The notes beneath the pieces were generated by a model, which was not told where the DNA came from, ran no database searches, and saw only the letters and a program-made list of their open reading frames with translations. The translations under genes and the position numbers were made by a program. A DNA stretch of 64,000 nucleotides from positions 1 to 64,000 of the forward strand of contig JAULAV010008819.1 in the NCBI GenBank assembly GCA_030789695.1, read 5' to 3'. Below are positions 10,753 through 20,317 of this stretch, in pieces (within the stretch, counting starts at the first letter, position 1; every line of letters starts with the position of its first letter). The stretch is from Scilla litardierei. Lineage: Eukaryota; Streptophyta; Magnoliopsida; Asparagales; Asparagaceae.

Positions 10753-13170
10753 ATGACTTCATCCGAATCTTCTTCCTCTAATAAACACGCAGAGAAGCAC
10801 TTTGACGAGTTTGAGGATGTTAGCTCCGAGGGGTCGGAGGACGAACAGACGATGTTGGTGGATGTGGCAGAGTCTCGGTCGAAGGAGTGGGAAGCAGCCC
10901 CTGCCATCCCTTCGACGTCGACGGTCCCCAAGAAAACCAAAAAGAAGGGCTCATGGTCGACCATATGCATAGTACAATAGCAGTTCCGACGAAGATCCTT
11001 GCTATAGCGCCTAAGACTAAGCATATCAGCCGCGTCGAAATTCGGTCCAAGTATATCCGGCCACCCTATGAAGTTCACCTCCCCACCTCCGATGAACAGG
11101 TCTGTTCGCCTGGAGACAACGAAATCGGGGTCTATTTTCTGACCTTCGAGCTCGGACTTTGGTTTTTGCTCAACCCCTTCCTCCTGCACTTGCTGACCTT
11201 CCTCGAGCTTTCGCTCTTCCAACTAATGCCAAACTCGATCAGTACCATGGTCGGCTTCCTTGTTCTCGACTTTGGTAGTGGCATAAGTCTGACCATGTTG
11301 CTATTTCGGAATTTCTTTGAAGCGAAGTGGAGAGGAGTTTATTATTATGTCATTGCAAGGAAGGATCGGTATCTCGCCCTTGATTTGCCGAGTAAAGTGA
11401 GGGAGTTGAATAAGAAGTTCATTTTCATCTCGACGCCGGTGGACTTGACTCTGCAGTCAAACGGGGGGAATTTGAACCCCCCAGCAAACAAGGAGGTGAC
11501 TCTGCAGGGGCAGGATCTGGAGGACTCTAAGATCTTGATGGAGATCCTCCGCGAGCTCCGAAAATATGCGAAGCTGGTCAAGGACCACAAATCGTCCTCC
11601 ATAACTGGCCCAAAGGTACCGCGATCTAAGCGACCTTCTTCATATTTTCTCTCCCTGATCTCTTTTCCATTTGCAGGTGCGGCCATGAGTCTGTTGAGGG
11701 ATGAATTGATGAGGATGGCCATGGAGAAGCCATCGACCAAGGAACTGGTGCTCAAGGAGCTGGCAGCCAAGGTCAAACGTAAGGCAGGGGAGTGTAAGGG
11801 CTTGCCAAAGAAGGCCGAGCAGAAGCAGAGCCTGGAGGAGATGTCCGCTGTGCGGGATGAGGAGGAGGAGAAGCGGAGCAAGAGACCGAAGAAGAAGAAG
11901 CCCACAGTAACCCTCCCTCCTCCCATTCGAGCGAGGCCGTGTCGGGTAACTTAGCCGACCTCGATGATTTCGAGGAGTCGGTGGGTGATCTGACGATCGC
12001 CATGCCCCAGGGCCTGTCGTCCTAGGTTAAAGCTAGATGGGTCGAGCGTTGTCCCTTTGGATGCCCCTCTTGGGAGCATGAGAAGCCGAACATGAGGATG
12101 CTGGGGCATCCAAGCAGCGAGCCAGCACTTGCCTGCTTCAAAGCTAAGAAGGCCGAGGTCCCGGCCATCCTGAAGATCGAGCTTTCTGGGCCGCGCTACT
12201 CGGTGGGTGCCCAGGAATCATTGTTCGAGGATGCCAGGGTTGCGGCCCGTCTAATAGAGAACAGTCTGTTGCATAGGGATCGGGAATCCCTGTACAATGT
12301 TGATGCCGAGCGACTCTGTGGCATGGCAATTTGGCACAACATGCAGGTTCGTTGCTCGCCCCTACTCATGTTGCTAGTCTGCATTCTTTCATGCTGGCTC
12401 ATATATTCTGTTTCTTCTATAGGCTGTGGCGACGATGACGTCCTTGCTGCACCACACTAACGTCGCCAAGGTCAAGGTGACCATCGGGTGAAAGAAGGTG
12501 GAGCTTAAGGCGGCCACCGATGAGCTACGAAAGAGGGAAGCCAAACTCAAGGAGGTCGTCGAGCGGCTGTGGAACAGGGCATAGAAGTTAGAAGAAGACC
12601 GTGGGTTCTATGCGACCTAGAAGGGTGGATGGAGAAGCAGTACAAAATCTCGGAGGAGCTGGGACGACAGCTTCATGAGGCGAAGGCCTGAAGGGTCGCT
12701 TTGAAGAGTGCACATGCTGTGGATGTGGAGGCAAAGGGGCAAGAGATTACCGAGCTCGCGCGTCAGGTGGCGAAGCTGAAGATAATCGATCCTGAGGCTA
12801 TGAAGGCAGAGGCCATCTGCAAATACCAGATGGACGAGCTCCTTCCCATCATAAAGGATGTGCGGCCCAATAGAATGTCGGAGGGTCGGTAGGCAGGCTT
12901 GCAGGAGGGCCTCTAGGCGGGCCTCGAGAAGGCAGAGAAGAGGTTGAAGAGGCTACATCTCAGGCTGGAGATCGACTTCTCCGCGTTGTTGGTAGATTCA
13001 GATGGCAAGGAGGAAGAGAAATCCAGAGACACAGTAGGTTCGTCTGGTATTGATCAGGCTGGTGGCGATGTGGAGGCCAGGGGGAGGTCACAGCGATGGA
13101 ACTGGCGGAGAGCGAGGCAGAGAAACAAGCGGAGGTGCAAGAGGAGGTCAGCGACCGAGTTGCGGTGCCA
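10753..13170 (+). pseudogene. antisense extra ORF (aORF) of element A, gypsy-type putative transposon protein, broken
   Basis: The protein starts MTSSESSSS at 10753 with an acidic, serine-rich N-terminus. After a frameshift near 10950-10980 it enters a domain (about 11030-11300) with the pattern RPPYEVHLP, SDEQVCSP and MVGFLVL. This resembles the Pfam family known as putative gypsy-type transposon or transposase_28 (PF04195), found in plant Gypsy elements. The C-terminal part is charged, lysine-rich and coiled-coil-like (11680-11930, 12480-12890). A likely intron is 12347-12422 (GT...TATAG); downstream CDS resumes with AVATMTSLLHH. A second possible intron is 11616-11676, but removing its 61 bp shifts the frame. 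Several stops (for example near 12490, 12582 and 12690) show it is a pseudogene. Its role in the element is unknown. Confidence 0.75.
12347..12422 (+). other. probable intron in the aORF of element A
   Basis: The exon ends ACATGCAG, then GTTCGTTG; a T-rich tract and TTCTATAG precede GCTGTGGCG. Removing 76 bp joins an open frame ending in IWHNMQ to one starting AVATMTS. Introns are common in these extra ORFs. Confidence 0.55.
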
Positions 13171-13559
13171 TAGTTAGCTATTGGGGGAGCATATGTAGGG
13201 TGGATCTTGGGGCCAGGCTTAGGACTTGTATATATTTTTCTTTAAAAGAAACTAGGTGAAATATTTTCAAGTTAATGAAAGATATCACGTTTGAGGTAGT
13301 TTGCCTCATTTGTCTTTGAGCTTGTTTGTACTTGTATGTAGTTGTATGCCCCTAACTTTCTGCTTGGAAGAGCCTAGGAGCGGAGAGAAGCAGAATGTTG
13401 TAGAGTTTGGATGTAGTCGAGTTAGCGAAGTCCTTTGTAGAGATAGATCATCATCACTGTCTTTTGGGGGCACTGGACGTGGAATGCCCCGGATCTTTGT
13501 TCGATGCGAAGTAGCTCGCTTTCTTCTCCGATTTGGTTAGCGAGGTCCGGCACGATATG
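13171..13559 (+). other. 3' tail of the aORF, no gene seen
   Basis: After the last coding remnant the sequence becomes T-rich (about 13220-13330). I see no clear domain, tRNA or LTR boundary. It probably holds the untranslated tail of the extra ORF and spacer up to the minisatellite. Confidence 0.4.
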
Positions 13560-14580
13560 GGTATTTGCACCGTGACCTGCCATGGAAGTCTTTAAGAGTG
13601 CGTGTATTGGGCCGTTGCCTACTCAGCATCCTCTGTAATCAGACGGGTATTGGGCTGTCACCTACCCTGCATTTATCACTCCGGTTTGGATGGCAAACTG
13701 CCCCGGAGGTCTTCAAGAGTGAGGGTATAGATTGGCCATATCCGACCGTGCATTTATCACTCCGGTTTGGATGGAAAACTACCTCGGAGGTCTTCAAGAG
13801 TGCGGGTATAGATGGGCCGTAGCCGACCCCGGATTTATCACTCCGGTTTGGATAGCGAACTGCCCTGGAGGTCTTCAAGAGTGCGGGTATAGATAGGCCG
13901 TAGCCGACCCCGCATTTATTACTCTGGTTTGGATGGAAAACTGCCCTGGAAGTCTTTGAGAGTGCGGGTATAGATGGGCTGCAGCCGACCCCACATTTAC
14001 CACTCCTGTTTGGATGACGAACTGCCCCGGAGGTCCTCCTGAGGATGAGGTCGGGGCCATAGCCCCTCTGTATGCCCCTGTCTGGTTTGGTTAGTGAAGT
14101 TCGGCATGCCATGGGTAGCTGCACCGTGACCTACCCCGGAAGTCTTTGAGAGGGCGGGTATTGGGCTGTCGCCTACCCAGTATCCTCTGTAATCGGACGG
14201 GTATTGGTCCGTCACATACCCTGCATTTATCACTCCGGTTTGGATGGAAAACTACCCGGAGGTCTTCAAGAGTGTAGGTATGATCTGTAGCACCGCATTT
14301 ATCACTCCAGTTTGGATGGCGAACTGCCCCAGAGGTCTTCAAGCGTGAGGGTATAGATAGGGCGTAGCCGACCCCGTATTTATTAATCCAGTTTGGATGG
14401 CAAATTGCCCCAGAGGTATTCAAGAGTGCAGGTATAGATGGGTCGTAGCGGACCTCGTATTTACCACACCGATTTGGATGGCGAACTGCCCCAGAGGTCT
14501 TTAAGCGGGCAGATATTGATGGGCCGTAGCCGACCCCACATTTATAATTTCAGTTTGTTTGGCGGGCTGCAATTTTAGTT
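13560..14580. repeat. 81-bp minisatellite of element A (about 12 units)
   Basis: The motif GGTTTGGATGG recurs at 13683, 13764, 13845, 13926 and 14007 (last as TGTTTGGATG), exactly 81 bp apart. Each unit also has GGAGGTCTTCAAGAGTG and GATGGGCCGTAGCCGACCCC. Units drift after 14040, where some are shortened or interrupted. The block sits between integrase and the antisense ORF, where Tat elements often carry tandem repeats. Because 81 is a multiple of 3, a minus-strand frame stays open for about 160 codons (13639-14124) with a 27-residue repeat. I take that as a by-product of period length, not a gene. Confidence 0.92.
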
Positions 14581-15848
14581 CGCATAATACGTATGTACAA
14601 ATGAAAACACAAGAGTTTACTTATAGTGAGTTAGCCCGCTACAGATTATTAAGGCGACCTTTATAGAGGCGCTTTCTATCTTGGAGGAGATCTGAAACTT
14701 TTATTCAAACAACACATTGTTTGTACAAATATAATAATTACAAATTTTATAGATAGTACTTGAGCAAGTGTTAGGCATTCCACGGATGAGCTAGTTATTC
14801 GCCCTCCATGTTCGCCAAAATGTAGGTTACAGGTCCCATAACGTCTGCTATCTAATAGGGGCCCTCCCATTTGACGTAGATCTTTCTATGGCGACCGACC
14901 TCGGGTTTGAAGGTGACGTCCCTGAGGACGAGGTCACCAACTCTGAAGCTTCGCTTCTTCACCCGAGAATTGTATTACCTTGCCATCCTATGGCCGTGCT
15001 TAATAAGACATGTTAGAGCACGATCCCTTACCTCATCGAGGAGTTCGATGTTGAGGTCGAGTCCTTCTTCATTCGCTTTTTTGTCTAAGTACTGGAGTCA
15101 GAGAGAATGTTCGCCGACCTCAATCAGGACGACGACTTTCGACCCGTAAGCTAGCATGAAGGAGCTCTCGCTAGTTGAAGCTTTGTAGGTGGTGCGGTAA
15201 GACCAAAGGATGTCGGGTAGCTCTTCAGGCAAAGATCCAGGAGCTTTACCGGTCTTCTTCTTCAAGGGTTCAAGAGGATGCACTTGTTCGCAGTCTCGGC
15301 CATGCCATTGCACTTCAGGTATGCTACAGATGCGAAGTGGAGGTTGAGGCCCCAATCCGAGAAGAATTCTCTGAAGTCTGCAGAGTCGAACTACATCCCA
15401 TTGTCCGTAACAATGGAGTGGGGTATCCCAAAGTGGTATATAATAGCCTTCCAGACGAAGTTCTTCATGTCTTTTGATGTAATGCGCCTAAGGGCTCCGC
15501 TTCAATCCACTTCATGAAGTAATCGACGGTGACAACTAGGAACTTCCTTCCTCCGTTGCCATTGGGAACAGTCCGAGGATGTCGAGGCCCCACTTGGCAA
15601 ATGGAACCGGGCTGAGAATTAGAATCAGGTCGGTGGGAGGAGCCTTTGTATGCTTGAATAATTTCTGGCACTCCTCGCACCGCTTGACGAAGTTGATTGC
15701 ATCCTTCAGTATAGTCGACCAATAGTATCCCTGCCGAACTACCTTATATGCCAGGGTGCGGCCACCATGATGATTCCGACAGAATCCTTCATGCATCACG
15801 TGGATAATCTCCTCGGCTGTTCTTGGCCCAAGGCACTTTAAGTAGGGC
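14581..15848 (-). pseudogene. integrase of element A (C-terminal half of pol), broken
   Basis: On the minus strand the order is: an H2C2 zinc-binding module (HEGFCRNHHGG, then CEECQKLFKHTK, about 15830-15640), the start of the catalytic core (WGLDILGLFP, about 15590), VTVDYFMKWIEAEPL (about 15530), then LPDILWSYRTTYKAST and ELPDI-type core end (about 15250-15170). A weak C-terminal tail continues to about 14676. Frameshifts split this into at least three frames. The protein inserts retroelement DNA into the host genome. The N-terminal linker to RNase H is cut at 15848/28573 by element B. The bases 14581-14676 hold spacer with nothing recognisable. Confidence 0.88.
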
Positions 15849-15853
15849 AATAC
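15849..15853. repeat. target site duplication of element B, left (AATAC)
   Basis: AATAC directly precedes the TGTTGAG start of the LTR and is matched by AATAC after the 3' LTR at 28568-28572. Confidence 0.85.
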
Positions 15854-16185
15854 TGTTGAGTATCGAACTCTCCACCTTGGTTTTGATGATGATAAAAAAT
15901 AAATCATTGTGATTAACCCATGTGATTGCAGCTAACTAAAGAGTCACCAATTACATTCAAGACGATCAAAAGTGACTACACGTGTTGATTCAAGTGGAGA
16001 ACTTGGTAGATCAATAAAGGTGAAGCATTGGCTTGAAGAACTCAAAGACTACATCAAACCTCAAGCTAAGGGCTTCAACAAATGAATGGAGATTCAATCC
16101 AAAGAGAAGAAATGAATGGATGATTCAAAAGCTTCAAAGAACATCTTAAGGATCAAAGATTAGATGACGTTGGAGACATTCAAGA
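15854..16185 (+). repeat. truncated 5' LTR of element B
   Basis: It aligns base by base with the first part of the 3' LTR at 26910 (shared CTCTCCACCTTGGTTTTGAT and GTGACTACACGTGTTGATTC). I count about 17 differences over 332 bp, roughly 5%. Similarity stops after GGAGACATTCAAGA, where the LTR of element C starts. Confidence 0.9.
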
Positions 16186-17002
16186 TGATGCATGAGAAAT
16201 CATGACTAGTCTGATGTTGGCAAGAGAAATCAAAGAAATTTCGAGCTGCAACTTTAGCTCTGAATTTCAAGTTAGTCTGCAAGCTGTTTTGGGCCAAGTT
16301 TTGCTTAGTTGGCTTCCTTAATGGGTCAACTATGTTGGAAAGTAATTATTTTGGAACTAAACTCAAATGAAGATTCAGATTTCAAATAAAGAGGGAGCTG
16401 AAGGGTTTGGACGAGTTTTGAAGACTTTTTGCCTTGGAATTCAACAATAACATTTACTTTTCCAGCATTCAATGCCTAGTAAGTTGTAGCCCATACAATG
16501 TCTAGAAAGTTGTAGCCTAGTAAAGTGTAGCCTATTCAATGTCTAGTAAGTTGTAGCCTATTCAATGTCTAGTAAGTTGTAGCATATTCAATGTCTAGTA
16601 AGTTGTAGCATAGTAAAGTGTAGCCTAGTAAGTTGTGTAATCAACCTTGGAAGTTGTTGGCTATTAAATGCTGATGTATGTCATTTTCAATGTTGTGTCT
16701 CTTTTTAAAAAAAAAGAGTCCTTGTAACTCAAAAGATCAGTTTTGTTGAATGAAAATTCTGAAGTTGCAAGTTGTTTCAAAATTTGTTGTTAATCTTGTT
16801 TTCTTTATCTAACCGTAGGAAGGTAAGTGGTGAGACAAGTGAGTTCTTTATCAATTGGGAGGGTGGCCTGGCCTTTAATCTCAGTTGTGGTGAACTCCAT
16901 TTCCTGATCTTGAGTGGTGGCATAGCCTTTATCTTAGATATCTATCCTCCGTTCTATTCTTCAATTCTGAACTCCATACAGTCTATTACCCGTCACGCAT
17001 CA
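16186..17002 (+). repeat. 5' LTR of element C
   Basis: It starts TGATGCATGAG and ends CACGCATCA, two bases before the primer site. It contains a minisatellite at about 16463-16640 with a ~26-bp unit (TTCAATGTCTAGTAAGTTGT) in four to five variable copies. The 3' partner survives only as 20270-20317. Confidence 0.8.
16463..16640. repeat. ~26-bp minisatellite in the LTR of element C
   Basis: The block ATTCAATGTCTAGTAAGTTG plus TAGCCT or TAGCAT repeats, with interspersed AGTAAAGTGTAGCCT units. It lies in the U3-R part of the LTR. Confidence 0.8.
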
Positions 17003-17004
17003 AG

Positions 17005-17016
17005 TTGGTATCAGAG
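17005..17016 (+). promoter_or_regulatory. primer-binding site of element C, initiator tRNA-Met type
   Basis: TTGGTATCAGAG matches the standard plant retroelement primer site complementary to the 3' end of initiator methionine tRNA. It follows the LTR end after two bases. It fixes the LTR boundary and the plus orientation. Confidence 0.9.
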
Positions 17017-17137
17017 TTTAAAATCAGGTGTTCATCTCTTTTGTTGTCATCCTTTCTTCTCCAATCAGCCTATTCTCTCTTCCATTCTAGCCTAAACACT
17101 TTCATATGCCTAAACACAGCCTTTTCAAGCCTAAAGA

Positions 17138-18021
17138 ATGGATGAAATTCCAAGAAACATGACCCTTGAGCAAGCTCAAAATCTGATGCATGATAGAGAG
17201 CTTACTGAATTAAGAGGCCAGATTGCAGAAATACACCAAGCCATTGCTCAACTAGGCCTAAGAAGGAACCATTGAAGGAGGAGGAACTCAAGGAGCACTC
17301 ATGGCACCTCTAATGTTGCAGGTTCTTTATTTGAAGAACCAGTTCATCAAGTTCAACATAGAAGGCCTCCCAAAGATGATTTCAAAGATGTAAAGATAGA
17401 TCCACCAGATTTTGATTGAAGTTTGAATCCTGATGTATATTTGGAGTGTGTTCATTCTATTGAGCGAATATTCGAAACCAAAGGTTATAATGTTGAGAAA
17501 TGCTTCAAAATTGCAAGCCTCAAGCTCAATAGGTATGCATCCTTCTGGTTTGACAACTTGCAGTTGGAGAGAAAACTAAAAGGCAAGAGGAAGCAGAAGT
17601 CTTGGATCAAACTGAAAAGGCTTATGGATAAAAGATTTCTTCCGGTAAGTAAGCATCCAAATTTCTTTGAGAGTGATTTCTATAAAGGGGACTCTTCTTC
17701 TTTTAAATCTGAAGATATGAGCATCATGAATGTCATCTTTGAATTCAATGAGTGTTTTGACAAAGAAGTTTTTGAAGATCTAGGAGAGCCCATTTATGAT
17801 AAAGAAAATATTAGTGAGGAAACCACAACAAAGATAATGAAGAACGTTCAGTTGAAGAATTTCTTGTTGGTCAATATTTGGATGTGCAATGCGAAAAAGA
17901 AGAAGTAACTATAATTGAAACTATTTTTGATAAAGATGAATTTGTTGAATCTGAAGTTGAGGCAGAAACTCTTGACCTCAAGAAGGCTTTTCAATTTGAG
18001 ATAGATCAAGAAGCCTCTTAA
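17138..18021 (+). pseudogene. gag of element C, broken
   Basis: Translation from ATG 17138 gives MDEIPRNMTLEQAQNLMHD and an ELRGQIAEIHQAIAQL coiled coil, then stops. The Gag core lies at about 17390-17660: VKIDPPDFD, YLECVHSIERIF, NRYASFWFDNLQ and KLKRLMDKRFLP, which is the retrotransposon gag fold that packages element RNA. In-frame stops occur at about 17273 and 17417. No zinc knuckle is visible. Gag runs almost directly into RT remnants, so protease appears lost. Confidence 0.85.
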
Positions 18022-18465
18022 ATGGAGAACAATAATTACAATTCAGACTACAAAATTACCAACTTGGAGAGCAATCCCCAACATAAGGGGGAAGGGATAA
18101 TTCTTCCAATTTCATTCCTTCCTACTGGCTTTACTTATGTTGTAGACATGTCCATTCCAAAAGCTAGGGAAGCACTTTGGAAGATTGAAAGTTCATGCAG
18201 GATGAAGAGCCATTGCATCTTTCGGTGCAACCATTAATTGAGCAATTTCAAGATGTGTTTCCGGATGATCAACCACCTGGTCTGCCTCCAGAATTCTTCA
18301 CTCCTATTGTTGTTTTCCTTGGTTATGTCGTTTCAAAGGATGGTATTTATGTTGATCAATCCAAAGTTGAAGCTGTGATATCTTGGCCAATTCCAACCAA
18401 CATATCTGAAGCAAGAAGTTTCCATGACCTTGCATCATATTATTGAAGATTCATTAACGCTTTCA
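18022..18465 (+). pseudogene. RT stub of element C with catalytic core deleted
   Basis: The segment reads PLIEQFQDVFPDDQPPGLPP, the conserved lead-in to Gypsy RT, and then within a few codons FLGYVVSKDGIYVDQSK and ISWPIPTNISEARSF, which lie after the palm domain. The whole finger and palm region with the YxDD active site is missing between about 18285 and 18310. The deletion makes C incapable of reverse transcription. A stop follows at 18444. Confidence 0.85.
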
Positions 18466-19025
18466 TCACTCTATTGGCTCCTATAACTGAATGCAGGAGG
18501 AAAGATTCTTTTGAATGGACTAAGGTTACTCATAATGCCTTTGAATCCATTAAGACGAAACTTTGTGAAGCTCCAATTTTTGCCTTGCCTAATTTTGATA
18601 ATCTCTTTGAAGTGGACTGTGATACAAGTGGAGTAGGTATTGGGGCAATTCTGGTGCAATCTCAAGTCACATAGCTTATTTCAGTGAGAAGTTGAATAGC
18701 CTAAGGAGGAATTACAACATTTATGATAAGGAGTTCTATGCCATTGTCAGAGCTCTTGATCATTGGAGTCATTATCTTCGCCCTAAGCAATTTGTTCTGC
18801 ATTCTGATCATCAATCACTCAAGTTTATTAATTGACAGAACAAATTGAATCAAAGACATGCTAAATGGGTTGAATTTCTTCAATCTTTCTTACTTGTTTC
18901 AAAGCATAAATCTGGAATAACCAATCTTGTAACTGAAGCACTTTCAAGGAGGTATTCTCTTCTGTCTATTGTTGAAGCTGAAGCACTTTCAAGGAGGTAT
19001 TCTCTTCTATCTATTGTTGAAGCTA
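18466..19025 (+). pseudogene. RNase H of element C, broken
   Basis: The domain is recognisable by [18 protein letters not shown], a frameshift, then [27 protein letters not shown] and [12 protein letters not shown]. Aspartates and the conserved glutamate are present in fragments. Stops occur at 18672 and 18834. It would normally cut the RNA strand of the RNA-DNA hybrid. It is followed by a perfect-length tandem duplication at 18936-19025. Confidence 0.85.
18936..19025 (+). repeat. 45-bp in-frame tandem duplication in the RNase H-integrase linker of C
   Basis: The 15-residue unit EALSRRYSLLSIVEA occurs twice in a row. The DNA copies are nearly identical (one G/A change seen), so the duplication is young compared with the rest of the decay. 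Confidence 0.93.
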
Positions 19026-20210
19026 AAACTCTTGGTTTTCATTTTATTAAAGTTCTTTATAAGGATGATCCAGACTTTTCTCAATTCTTTGAGGAAGAAA
19101 GAGCTGCTCTTTCAGGCCCTTATGTGATTCAGGAAGGTTTTCTTTTTAAGAACAACAAGTTGTGCATTCCCAAAAGTTCAATTGTGATCTCTTGGTGAAA
19201 GAAGCCCATGGTGGAGTTGTTGCTGGTCATTTTGGCGTCAACAAGACACTTGACATCTTGCAAGAACACTTTTATTGGCCTAAGATAGCTGATGATATCC
19301 ATAATGTTGTTTCAAGATGCTCTATTTGTCATAAACCTAAGAGTCAATTTCATTAAGGAATGTATACTCCTTTGCTTGTTCCAAATCAGCCTTGGGAAGA
19401 TGTGAGCATGGATTTTATTGTGGCACTACCAAGAACTCAAAAAGGGAAAGATGCTATCATGGTAGTTGATGATCGTTTTTCAAAAATGGCTCACATCACA
19501 TGCACGAAATCAGACGATGCTTCACATGTTATCGATCTCTATTTCAATGAAATTCTCAAGCTTCATGGAGTTCCAACGACCATTGTAAGTGATACAGATT
19601 TTATGTTTTAAGTGATTTTTTGGATATGCTTGTGGAAAATTTTGGGGACATAGCTCTTGTTTAGTACTTCTTACCATCCTAAGACTGATGGGCAAATAGA
19701 AGTGACAAATAGAACACTCTCAACTCTTCTTAGAAGTTTGGTCGATAAAAATCTCAAAGATTGGGATAACAAACTTTCCCATGCTGAATTTGCATACACC
19801 AGAGCTCCATCTTATGCAACAGGAAAGTCTCCATTTGAAGTGAATTATGGAGTGAACCCTCTTACTCACATTGATCTCATCCAACTTCCAATTGAGTGCC
19901 AAGTGAGTTTTGAAGCTGAACAGTGTGCCAAAGAAATGCAAAAGCCACGTGAGCAAGTGAAGACCAGAATTAAAAGGGTGAATGAATTGTACAAGCAAAA
20001 GGCTAACACCCTTGAATTCAAGCCTAAAGATTTGGTTTGGCTTCATTTAAGGAATGAAAGGTTTCCCTCTAGAAAGAAGAACAAGCTCATGGCTTGTGGA
20101 GATGGCCCTTTCAAAGTAGTTGAGAAGGTTGGAAGTAATGCATACAAGCTTGAATTGCCGGGAGAAACAAATATTTCTGCAACTTTCAATATGGTGATTT
20201 AATTCCATTC
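19026..20210 (+). pseudogene. integrase of element C, broken
   Basis: Order: zinc-binding HHCC module (HGGVVAGHFGVNK to CSICHKPKSQFH, about 19206-19350), catalytic core start [20 protein letters not shown] (about 19408), second acidic site [12 protein letters not shown] (about 19567), then after a disrupted 50-codon stretch YHPKTDGQIEVTNRTL with the catalytic glutamate (about 19672). The C-terminal domain GPFKVVEKVGSNAYKLELPG (about 20103) follows. All three acidic positions can still be read, but stops occur at 19196, 19354 and 19609-19655. No chromodomain is visible. Confidence 0.9.
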
Positions 20211-20269
20211 TTTTCTGAAAATGAAGCTGCCGAGGATTTGAGGGCAAATCCCAATCAAGGAGAGGAGAA

Positions 20270-20317
20270 TGATGCAGGAGCAATCATGACTAATCTGATG
20301 TTGGCAAGAGAAATCAA
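20270..20317 (+). repeat. stub of the 3' LTR of element C
   Basis: TGATGCAGGAGCAATCATGA onward matches the first ~48 bp of the 5' LTR at 16186 with few changes and then stops at AATCAA. Beyond it lies Copia gag. Confidence 0.8.

Larger units (their letters stand above)
16186..20317 (+). mobile_element. element C: Ty3/Gypsy remnant inside B, RT core and 3' LTR deleted
   Basis: The order is LTR (16186-17002), methionine-type primer site, gag, a stub of RT, RNase H, integrase, then only the first ~48 bp of the 3' LTR (20270-20317). The LTR identity is shown by a shared start, TGATGCA followed by AATCATGACTA(G/A)TCTGATG, at both places. The line of descent within Gypsy is not certain; no chromodomain is visible after the integrase. 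The junction with Copia sequence falls in a short shared ATCAA, consistent with end joining or recombination after insertion. Confidence 0.85.

Noticed and set aside
11345..11926. 193-codon minus-strand frame
   Set aside because: Mirror of the charged, lysine-rich part of the antisense ORF on the other strand; serine-rich composition is the usual shadow.
13639..14124. 161-codon minus-strand open frame as a repeat protein gene
   Set aside because: It is the 81-bp minisatellite read in a frame kept open by period length; no conserved domain.
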